NCBI GenBank assembly: GCA_028641055.1
Contig: CM054062.1
Coordinates: 26,532,808-26,596,807, forward strand
Length of the DNA stretch: 64,000 nucleotides
Direction of reading: 5' to 3'
Source of the DNA: Alopecurus myosuroides
Taxonomy: Eukaryota > Streptophyta > Magnoliopsida > Poales > Poaceae
Shown here: piece by piece, positions 9,479 through 18,590 of the stretch
How the letters are laid out: each line of letters starts with the position of its first letter
Position numbering within the stretch: position 1 is the stretch's first letter
The notes under the pieces: generated by a model
What the model was told of the DNA's origin: nothing
Seen by the model: only the letters and a program-made list of their open reading frames with translations
The model's database searches: none
Position numbers and translations under genes: made by a program

Positions 9479-10374
9479 GTGCCTAGCTCAATGCTTTAGT
9501 ATTCTAAGTGACCAGATCTCACCCGCACCCGCACCCACACGAACCCACACGCCGCCGCCGTCGCCAGTGTCGAGAGGAGCAGAGCAGGTCGTCGCCCACT
9601 CCGTCGTCGCCCACTCCGTCGTCGTCGTCGTCGTTGATCCAGGTCAGCCCCTCTCCCTCCCATCCCCCCTCCATCCCAGCCCACTCCGGCCCTCCCGTCG
9701 TCGTTGTGGAGGATGTGCGCCTGCTTCTGGTGGCCGCGGTGCTCCCGTCGTCGTGGATCCAGAGGAATGTGCATTATATCTCCAGGATTCAGTGCTCTTA
9801 GCGCCCCCCGATTTCATTGAAATCACGAACAGCAAAGTTTTAGCAGGTTCCTTACAAACGGCAAAAGCCGTAGAACAAAACACAGCACCACACACAGGTG
9901 GGCAAGCCGAAAGGCTAAGAAGAAAGCAAGTTTACTTAAGCAATCCAACAACACACACACCCAGGGCTACGGCAACACCACTTGCAGTGCATTATATCTC
10001 CAGGATTCGTCGTGGATCCAGAGAATGTGTATTTCCGTTTAGATGAATACCATAGAGTCAGGTTTCACTAGTAAAAAGGAATGTGAATTGTGAGATTAAA
10101 TAGGAGTAAAAACACGCACAATAACAACATTTCGTGTGTACTGCTGTCAATTGCCTTATTATACTACTAGAGTACTGTGAATTGTGAATTGTGAGATTAA
10201 ATAAGAAAGTGTACTGTTGGAAGTATCACCTAAACTCTCCGACAGGTTCCATTTCGTTTGTACTGCTGTCAATTGCCTTATTATACTACTAGAGGTAGGT
10301 GCTGCCATTTGTCTTTGTTTTGTGATAGCTATGCTCCTCTAACCTCTATGTGTACTTTCTTAATTTAATAGAAC
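9479..10374 (+). other. Upstream region of the CACTA passenger gene
   Basis: CG-rich CCGTCGTCG and CACCCGCACCC runs (9520-9620) look like a grass 5' untranslated region rather than coding sequence. Farther on, a block reading TGTACTGCTGTCAATTGCC occurs twice (about 10137 and 10259). The long open frames here are low-complexity and I do not call them genes. Confidence 0.4.
9769..10008 (-). mobile_element. Short retroposed insertion with 22-bp direct repeats
   Basis: A 196-bp segment (9791-9986) is bounded by two identical 22-bp repeats beginning GTGCATTATATCTCC (9769-9790 and 9987-10008). Long, perfect flanking duplications suggest target-primed retrotransposition. On the minus strand the insert contains TTTGTTCTACGGC and ends CAATGAAATCGGGGGGC, which resembles grass LINE 3' tails, so a severely 5'-truncated LINE is the likeliest source. 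No poly(A) tract is left. Confidence 0.5.
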
Positions 10375-11475
10375 ATGGCTTGCGGCGTATGTCGGTCCCG
10401 ATGTGCCGAAGGACGATTCAGTGGGACTTCTTTTATGCTTCAGCTCCACGACGGTGACGTTGATTCGTTGGTAATTAACAATTCTTTTTATGTTAACTTG
10501 TTCTTTCGTTTTACTATCTAGCTTGAGACTTGTGTTTATTCTTTATATTTCTTTTTTAGATTCTTCCATGCAATATTCGCCAAGAGTTCAACCAGTTAGT
10601 TGGCAATAATGTGGACTTCAATGTTCACGGGACCACCTACATTCTTCGAGTGAAAAAAGAAAGAACGAAGACATACTTCTACGGGGAACAGTTGCAGGCT
10701 ATCATCGCCACGTACAATTTAAGCGGAAGTGATTACATTCACTTCTCAATGGAAGGACCACAACCTCGTATCAAAATTGTGTATATGGGCGGGATTGCGA
10801 GCGAGAATGGCGGGAGTGAGGAGGATATTGGGAACACTAAGGATGATATGGACACTGAGGATGATATGGACGAGGAGGACCCATGGAAACATGTGGTGGT
10901 TGCTCAAAGAGCGAATCTTAGCGAGATTTAGAAGGACCGTGTCCTTCAGAAACTTGCCGAGATAGATAGCTACATCGGTTTTCCTTTCGTGCATCGCATC
11001 ACCAATACTAACATCTCCAATGGACATGTCATGGTATGTTTCTTAACACTTTCTTATTCCTGTAGTTGCTTATGTTATAATGTGGCCGGTATGTGACTTT
11101 GTGCTTTTATTCTATCTTGGAATTGTGTTCTAGAAAATACCCATGGCGGTAGCGGACAGTGCTGGCATGGAGCCCGGTACCATTGGAGTACGCCGTGGAG
11201 AATCCGGACATGTCACCGCAGTTCCGATCACCAGGGATAATGCTGATGGTCGGGTCATCCTCAACTCTCAAGCATGGAGGCAGTTCCATTCCGCAAGAGT
11301 TGGTATGGCGGTTGGACGAGCTATTCTGATCACCATGAGGAATAGTGACGTCCCCAACTTGGACATGATGATGGTCATCCACTACATCAGCCCGCTAGAG
11401 CTGTCGATGACGAGTTTAATTAAATTAGAACAAATAATTATTTCCATCTCACTAGCTAACTCCTGGATTTATTAG
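10375..11475 (+). pseudogene. CACTA passenger gene, possibly two B3-like DNA-binding domains
   Basis: Three exons can be read in one consistent phase: 10375-10470 (ATG, ends before GT), 10560-11033 (after TTTTTTAG, ends before GTATG) and 11134 to the stop at 11475 (after TTCTAG). The only disruption is a TAG at 10929-10931. The first module (FMLQLHDGDVDSL, then TYILRVKKERTKTYF and SDYIHFSMEG) and the second (FPFVHRITNTNISN, then KIPMAVADSAGMEPG, DGRVILNSQAWRQF and AILITM) have the strand pattern of plant B3 domains. An acidic repeat (DDMDTEDDMDEED) separates them. The B3 call is tentative; it rests on pattern, not a database hit. It looks like a captured gene fragment. Confidence 0.45.
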
Positions 11476-11679
11476 TAGCATGGTTCTTTTCGAGACTATG
11501 TAATTTTGTTAAACTATGTGTTGATGATCGAGACTATGTGTTGATGATCGAAAATATTTATGTTATAAAACTTAATTGTGTCATTTTGCTGTTATTCTGT
11601 CAGCTTGATACTTATTCTGTTATTTTCCTGTAATTCTGTTATTTTGGTTTTTCTTTTATTTTTTGATACAGCAAAACCA

Positions 11680-11920
11680 TACCCCAGGCGAACAGTACAC
11701 AGTACCCCAGACGCATCTGTACCCCAGGCGCACAGCGCTTGTTCGCCACAGGTAAGAGTTTTACCCCAGGCGCACAGGGTGTATTCGCCAGGGGTATGCG
11801 AACTTACCACAGGCGCATTGTGTTATTCGCCTGGGGTAAGCCATTACCGCTGGCGATGTGGTCCCAGGCGAACTGAAATTCGCCTGTGGTAGCCTAATTT
11901 GGTGCGCCTGCGGTAGCCTT
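11680..11920. repeat. CACTA right subterminal repeat array
   Basis: Roughly a dozen copies in both orientations of ACCCCAGGCGAA / TTCGCCTGGGGTA mirror the left end. They run up to the terminal CTAGTAGTG at 11925-11933. Confidence 0.85.
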
Positions 11921-11936
11921 TTCCCTAGTAGTGGGA

Positions 11937-14726
11937 ATAAAGCCCGCGGAGAAGAAAACAAAAGAAATCCTTGTTCCGCCAATGACGGAACAAGAAGAAC
12001 AGGAGTTACTGCAAACACCAGTGGGACTGCATGAACCCCCTGAAGTGCTAGAAGCCAGGAGACAAGCTCTCCAGAGGCAACAACAACATCTATTCAGAAC
12101 TCGTGAACACCTCGAAAAAACCCACGACGACATCAAGCTCATGAAGGAAGAAATCGAGGAATACGAGAGAAAGAATAGATCTGGAATTAAACCTACAAGG
12201 TTACCCGGAATTGTAAGACCGGAAGTACTGCCGCCAAAAGAAAGGTTTCACAACCCATCTTGGCAAAAGCAGGTAAACGGCAAAGATGTCAGAGGCGAAC
12301 CAATATACAAAACCGCAGCAGAGAATGCGGAAGCAGCGTTCGCCATCCTCAACAATGATTTGTACTCCAATGGCGAAAAACTTCAAGGGGTGTATGCCTT
12401 CTTAGGAAAAGCATTGCAACAACAACAACGAGGGTAGCAGCGATCAGGGAAGTTGCATGACGACTCAGCCCTATGTAAAACAGCTACATGCGCCGCTGGA
12501 GCACCTGGACCGAAAGAGCCTGGAGATTCAAGCAATTCAAAAGAGAAGAAAGCAGATCCGAGAAAAGACAAGAAAAATCCCGACAACAAGGATGAAGCGT
12601 CTAGAACTGGATCCCATCTCCCGAAAGATGGACTTAATCCTCGCGATCGGGAAGAAAAACTCCGGAATGACGGAAAAGCAATGCCGCCTCCGAGACGCCC
12701 AGCTGAAAAAGCTGGAAGGCAGGATATACCTCACAGACGTGAGAGATCCCGGACACCCCCCAGAAATAAGGAAAGAAACAGGAGTAGAACTCCACCTTAT
12801 CCAAAGGGGCAAGATCTCGGAAGAAACAGAGAGAATCCCGGAAAAGCGCGTTTGCGCCACAATGGAAAAGAAAGGAGCAGATCCCCTTCTGTCCATTCAG
12901 CCGGCGGGTACTCCGCACACATGGATAGAGCGGAAAGAGACGATTTATACTTTGGACCTAAGTGCTTCACAGATACGATCCGAAGGATAACCCTTCATTC
13001 TGGCTTTGACAAAGTTGGTCCAACATACCAAAAAGATACCGGTAGTACAAACCCGGATACCTGGCTCTCAGACTATCATACAGACGTCCAGATCAACAAT
13101 GGGACAGACTTGGAAGCTGTAAAGTTTCTTCCCCTAATGTTACTGGATGGAGTCAGAGATTGGATCAATGGATTACCCTCCAGAACTGTCGACCGCTGGG
13201 ATGATATGGCTCGAGTATTTACTCAGCATTTTCGGGGAACCTACAAACGCCCGAATAGCATCAACCAGCTAAACCGTTGCACCCAATTTGAGGACGAACC
13301 ATACGTGGATTTCATCTCAAGATGGACGGAAATGAAGAATAGTTTCTCTGGAGTAACTGACGTTCAAGCAATGCATGCTTTCATCAATGTCCTAAAACCC
13401 GGACTTGTACCGTTCATGATTGGCTCCAAAAAGCACAAAGATCTCGGATCTATGCTTACAACTGCCAACGAACACGCTGCAGCCGAGGACGACATCAGGG
13501 CAAGAGGAGGCAATATCGATACATTGATACAGGCCAAAAAGAACCCTCGCCCTGAGAAAAAAGGAACTCCAGATGCAGCACAAAAACCCAAAGAGGTAAA
13601 CATAGCCTTTGGAAGGGAAAATGGCAATAGGTGGAAAGGACGCAGTACCGAGCCGATAAACTACACCAAAGAAGAGTGGGAGAAAATAAAGTCGGAAAAT
13701 TGTGTCCACCACTCGCAATTTGGGAAGCCTACCCATACTAACGCACAATGCCGCTTGAACAAGCATATGAAAGGCAGTGCAGGATCCGGAAACAAAGGGA
13801 AGAATTCCAAGAGGAAGTTTTCCAAGCAAAAGCCAGAAGCTGAGAAAGAAGACAGTGAATCGGACACTGACGAAAAAATCCAGGAACAGCAGCGAAAAGG
13901 CGAGCCTAAGTTTCCGAGAGTTGATGGAGAATGCAACCTAACTTTCCTGGCAACTCCCTCAGCAAAGGTGGCAAAGAGAACGCTTCGAGAAATAAACGTG
14001 GTTGTCCCTGCAACCCCAAAATTCTTGAAGTACTCAAACACACCAATTACCTGGGATCAGTCTGATCATCCCGGGAATATCCCTGAACCCGGCACACAAG
14101 CTCTAATCGTAAGTCCTATTGTTCAAAACATTAGGCTAAAAAGAGTGTTGATGGATGGAGGATCCAACATTAACATAATGTACCTGGATACACTGAAGCA
14201 TCTGAAAATTTCCGAGACCCAGCTCAACCACAGCAACATACGTTTTCACGGCATCGTCCCTGGAAGAGAAGCACGATCCCTAGGAGAAATTTCCCTAGAT
14301 GTAACCTTTGGAGACAAAGATCACTTCCGGCAGGAAAAAGTATCCTTCGAGGTTGTGCCGTTCGAAAGCGTGTATCACGCGATACTCAGACGTCCAGCTT
14401 TCGCCAAATTCATGGCAAGATGATGTTATATATATAACAAGCTGAAGATGCCAGGACCTAAAGGAGGAGTAATCACCATATCTGGAGACTTCAAATTGGC
14501 AAATGAGCTAGAAAAAGAAAACGCCCTTTGCGCTGAGAAAGTCATAGCAAAGGAAGAGTTGAAAGACCTGGCAAAAGAGGTATCGCCGACAGAAATGCCG
14601 GCAGGAAAAGAAAGCCGGAAGCCAGCAGATAGCTTCAAGGCTTCCGAGAATACAAGACAGGTAATCCTAGATCCCAAAGATCCGACAAAATTTGTTGTAG
14701 TGGGAACTGGGATGACCGACAAATAG
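11937..14726 (+). pseudogene. T1 gag C-terminal part and protease
   Basis: One reading frame continues gag after the CACTA element and runs to a TAG at 14724-14726, with two internal nonsense codons (12435-12437 TAG and 14421-14423 TGA). In T2 both sites are sense codons. The gag core is seen in DTWLSDYHTDVQINNG, FLPLMLLDGVRDWINGL and FTQHFRGTYKRPNSINQLNR. A knuckle-like CVHHSQFGKPTHTNAQC follows, in place of a CCHC motif. The aspartic protease has VLMDGGSNINIMYLDTL, where DGG replaces the usual D-S/T-G, and later YHAILRRPAF. Function was capsid formation and polyprotein processing in virus-like particles. The copy is inactive. Confidence 0.92.
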
Positions 14727-16143
14727 GAAAGCGAGCTCATCAGGTTCCTCCGTGAGAACTGGGATATTTTTGCTTGGTGTCCAGCGGAGATGCCAGGCGT
14801 ACCCAGGGAAATTGCTGAGCATCAACTCAAGGTGATTCCAGGATCGAAACCCGTCAAACAAGGTCTCCGTCGATTTGACGGAAGAAGACGGAAGGCTATT
14901 GGCAAGGAGATTATCCGGCTTTTGGCAGCAGATTTTATCCGGGAAGTTATACATACTGAATGGTCTGCGAATCCAGTATTAGTCCCGAAGAAATATACCA
15001 CTGCCCTTAGAATGTGTATAGATTACACCGGCCTGAACAAACTATGTCCAAAAGATAGGTTTGCGTTACCGCGAATCGATCAAATAATAGATGCCACTGT
15101 AGGCTCTGAGCTTTTGTGCTTTTTGGATGCATATTCCGGGTATCATCAAATACGCATGAACAAGGAGGATCAAATCAAAACCTCGTTCATAACCCCTTAT
15201 GGGAGGTACTATTACATAACCATGCCATTTGGCCTGAAGAACGCAGGTGCAACGTACCAGCGTTGCATGCAACGGTGTTTGCATAGTCAGATTGGCAAAA
15301 ATGTCCATGTTTACGTGGACGACATTGCTGTCGTTACCAAGGAAAAAGAAACACTCCTTGAGGATTTGCGAGAAACCTTCGAAAATTTGCGCACTTATAA
15401 AATGAAGTTAAATCCATTAAAGTGCGTATTCGGGGTTCCCTCAGGAAAACTTCTGGGTTTTATCGTTTCTCACAGAGGAATAGAAGTAAACCCGGAAAAG
15501 ATCAAAGCAATCTTAAACATCTCCAAGCCTACGTGCGTAAAAGATGTGCAAATATTGACGGGTTCCGCTGCAGCCGTCAGCAGGTTTATTAGCCGGCTGG
15601 GGGATAAAGCCTTGCCATTATACAAATTGTTGAAGAAATCCGACAAATTTGAGTAGACAGAGGAAGCAGATGCAGCGCTAACCCAGTTGAAGGAAACTTT
15701 GATGAAAGCTCCGATTTTGGCATCCCAAAAGACGAAGAACCTATGTTATTGTACCTTACGGCTACAAATCGGGTTATTAGTGCAGTAATTATTGTGGAAA
15801 GGAAGAAAGACGAACAAAGCATACCAGACCAGCATCCGATATATTACATAAGTGAAGTTTTCTCCGAGTCCAAACAAAGGTATCCACACTATCCAAAACT
15901 GGCATATGGCGTATTTTTCGCATCTCGGAAACATCGTCATTACTTCCAAGGATATTCCATAACAGTGGTATGTAAAGCACCGCTAGGGGATATAATAAAC
16001 AACGCGGAAGCAACTGGCCAAGCAGCCAAATGGGGCATCAAGCTAGCAGCATTCGACATTAAGTACCAACCCAGGACGGCAATAAAATCCCAGGTTCTGG
16101 CAGATTTTGTCGCCGACTGGACGGAAGTAATGGAAAAAAACAC
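14727..16143 (+). pseudogene. T1 reverse transcriptase and gypsy-type RNase H
   Basis: RT is in the same frame as gag-PR, separated only by the TAG at 14724. Landmarks: ENWDIFAWCPAEMPGVPREI, a fingers/palm region with FALPRIDQIIDA and CFLDAYSGYHQI, and the catalytic YVDD (HVYVDDIAVVTK) near 15310. A TAG at 15654 and a frameshift near 15735 break the link to RNase H, which continues in another frame: YLTATNRVISAVII, HPIYYISE, and ADFVADWTE near 16115. A run of A7 near 16135 shifts the frame back. RT copies the genomic RNA in particles and RNase H removes the RNA strand. Here both are decayed. Confidence 0.93.
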
Positions 16144-16145
16144 CG

Positions 16146-17681
16146 ATGCCGGAGTCCGAGTACTGGATCATGCACTTTGACGGATTCAAGATTAAGGAGG
16201 GCGCTGGAGCTGGTGTAGTCCTAAAATCCCCTAAAGGAGATACAATGGAGTATGTATTACAAATACACTTCAACGCCAGTAATAACGTGGCAGAATACGA
16301 AGCTCTGCTTCACGGCTTGCATATCACAAAGGAAATAGGTGTCAAGCGCATCCTATGCTATGGCGACTCAGATTTGGTACAACACCAGCTCAACCAAACT
16401 TGGGACGCCAAAAGCCCTATAATGGCCGAATACCGGAGAACGGTTGACGAATTTACCATATGTTTCTTCGGATTCGAAGTACTCCATGTTAAAAGGGAGG
16501 AAAATTGGAACGCGGATGAATTAGCCCGCATGGGATCAGAAAGAGTAAAAATCCTACCTCCAGGTGTATTTGTCCAACATTTGTACGAACCATCGATAAA
16601 AGGTGGATATGTTGATTATCCTTTGGCTTCCGAGTCAATTGAAGTCATGCTCGTTAACCCGGATTGGACAATCCCATATTTAAACTTCTTAGTTGATCAG
16701 AAGTACCCGGATGGAGCAGACGAAGTCTTGCAAAGACAGATTCAGCGTCGATGCAAAGGATACACGGTAATTAATAATTGCCTGTATAAACGCAGCACTA
16801 CCGGAATTTTTCTGCGATGTATTTCACCAGAGGAAGGACGAGAAATCCTGCAAGAAATCCATGCCGGAGATTGCGGACATCATGCTCAATCAAAAAGCAT
16901 AGTCAAAAAAGCATTCCGCGCCGGGTTTTTCAGGCTAACAGCCAAGACAGATGCTGAGCACATAGTAAACACATGTGCAGGGTGTCAATATTACGCCAAG
17001 CAGACAAATATGCCGGCCCAAACACTCAAAACTATCCCCATTACATGGCCGTTTGCGGTCTGGGGGCTAGATATGATGGGACCATTCAAAACTGCCAGAG
17101 GCGGACTTACGCATCTACTCGTTGCAGTGGATAAATATACCAAGTGGGTGGAGGCCAAACCCATCAAAAAGCTTGACGGTGTGACTGCCAGAAATTTCAT
17201 CATTGACGTAGTCATGAGATACGGCGTTCCACACAGCATAATAACCGACAACGGGACAAATTTCTCTATTGGAGAGTTGGCAAAATATTGCCGACAAACG
17301 GGAATTCGCCTAGATCTTGCATCTGTGGCACACCCGCAATCCAATGGTCAGGTTGAAAGAATGAATAGCTCAATCTTACAAGGAATACGCCCAAGACTTG
17401 AATCTCCTCTTCATAGAGCAGCTGGAGCATGGGTAGAAGAGTTACCTTCCGTGCTTTGGAGTATCCGAACAACACCAAATAAGTCAACTGGGCAAACCCC
17501 GTTTTTCCTAGTTTATGGTGCGGAAGCAATTCTCCCAACGGACATGCTCCATGACAGCCCAAGAGTGCAGGATTTCGATGAATCAGATGTCGAAAATGCA
17601 CGAAAGGATGTCGTCGATCTCTTAGAAGAAGAACGAGAATTTGTGCTTCAAAGATCCGCCATCTATCAGCAAGGTTTATGA
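16146..17681 (+). pseudogene. T1 archaeal-type RNase H (aRNH) and integrase
   Basis: The 512-codon frame begins with a second RNase H of the archaeal type, the hallmark of Tat elements. The four acidic positions are visible in MHFDGFKIKEGAG, NNVAEYEALLHGL, YGDSDLVQHQL and NWNADELARMGS. Integrase follows: an HHCC zinc finger (CGHHAQSKSIVKKAF with later CAGCQYYA), then the catalytic D,D,E core in WGLDMMGPFKT, IITDNGTNF and SNGQVERMN. The frame ends at a TGA replacing an Arg codon (17679-17681). The whole segment has been deleted from T2. Confidence 0.93.
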
Positions 17682-17960
17682 CGTTATCATAGTCGGAAAA
17701 TCAGGCATCGTTCTTTTAAACAAGGTGACCTAGTGCTAAGATTGGTGCAGCAAAGAAAGCACAAACTAGCCCCAGTATGGGAAGGACCATTTGTCATCAG
17801 TAAAGCCATGAAGAATGGATCATATTATCTTGTAGACATTCGCGATACGGAAGATGATCCCGAGAAGCCGAATCGCAAAAGAAAGAGAAAGATAGATGAT
17901 GAACTAGGAGAGACAAAGAGGCCCTGGAGTATCCAGCAGTTACGTCCCTTCTATACTTAG
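17682..17960 (+). pseudogene. T1 integrase C-terminus (GPY/F-type module)
   Basis: Same frame as the integrase core beyond one nonsense codon. It has FKQGDLVLRLVQQRKHKLAP, WEGPFVISKA and YYLVD, the GPY/F module that contacts DNA in gypsy integrases, then a basic linker RKRKRKIDDE. The last codons (RPFYT, stop TAG at 17958) are also present at the end of T2's truncated RT frame, which fixes the right edge of T2's deletion. Confidence 0.88.
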
Positions 17961-18100
17961 TTCAATTTCTATGTAAACATCTTTGAGGTCATGAAATAAA
18001 GTTGTCGGAATTTTTACATCCATGTTTTTACAAGCTTATTATAGTACAAAGCATGATTCCGTCTCATCTATTTCCCAATGATCTTACAAAATACTCAATG

Positions 18101-18134
18101 TTAACCCGAATTGTGCCTGCGTGCTCGGCGTTTA
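18101..18134. other. T1 spacer hairpin 1
   Basis: TTAACCCGA pairs with TCGGCGTTTAA across a loop ATTGTGCCTGCGTGC, with a bulge beside the CG. T2 has the counterpart at 37871-37902. Being an inverted repeat, it can form in RNA from either strand. Confidence 0.6.
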
Positions 18135-18170
18135 AAAACTGAATGATTTTCAGCCTACTAAAGGTTAAAG

Positions 18171-18203
18171 GAAACTCGGATTGTGCCTGCGTGCCCGAGT
18201 TTC
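18171..18203. other. T1 spacer hairpin 2
   Basis: GAAACTCGG (18171-18179) pairs perfectly with CCGAGTTTC (18195-18203) across the 15-nt loop ATTGTGCCTGCGTGC, the same loop as hairpin 1. In T2 the stem is GAAACTTG/CAAGTTTC, a C-G to T-A compensatory change. Confidence 0.7.
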
Positions 18204-18590
18204 ATTCAAAAAATTCCTTACTTTTCTCTAAGCATTATCTGATTGTTTATGTGCTGCGTCACTGGAGCTAGTAAGTAAAAATGCCTTTAGTATGATCCAT
18301 GTTTCCAAGTTTAAACTGATCGGTTCTACCCAGTAACTTGGCGTGAAGATTACAGTACTACTGAGCAATTTCAAACGCTAAGGACAGTTAAAGCACACAA
18401 ACCAGAGAACTTGGAAGATAAAGGAATATAAAACCCGGAAAACTTTCAAAGGATTCCATAAAAGTTAAACTGCAAAAGGCGGAGTACTTGTTTATACAAA
18501 AGAATAGAAGCATTACAATATAAATTACATTGTAAAGTGCAGTAATGCTCCTATTTCCTATTTCCACCATCCAGGACAAGGAGAATTTCT

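Larger units (their letters stand above)
2297..11933 (+). mobile_element. CACTA (En/Spm-type) DNA transposon inserted in T1 gag
   Basis: The 9637-bp element starts CACTACTAG and ends CTAGTAGTG, its inverted repeat, with a 3-bp target duplication GGA on both sides (2294-2296 and 11934-11936). Both ends carry dense subterminal arrays built on CGCCTGGGGTA. Removing the element rejoins a gag sequence that aligns with T2's gag. Contents in order: left subterminal array, nested T3 element, transposase remnant, an internal second subterminal-like array with hairpins, a passenger gene, and the right subterminal array. The transposase has an internal deletion, so the element is probably non-autonomous now. 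Confidence 0.95.
17961..18590. other. T1 tail-to-tail spacer between pol and the antisense gene
   Basis: Non-coding 630 bp between two converging genes. It contains AATAAA at 17995-18000 for the + strand and two hairpins described separately. The equivalent spacer in T2 is 37423-38032, of nearly the same length, and is conserved most clearly around the hairpins. Confidence 0.8.

Noticed and set aside
9471..10046. Arg/Pro/Ser-rich frames upstream of the CACTA passenger gene
   Set aside because: Low-complexity CCG/GTC repeats typical of a grass 5' UTR; they cross the 22-bp repeat insertion and have no domain.
10066..10070. Second CACTA terminus (CACTAGTAAAAAGG)
   Set aside because: No matching inverted end and no 3-bp duplication found nearby; probably chance.
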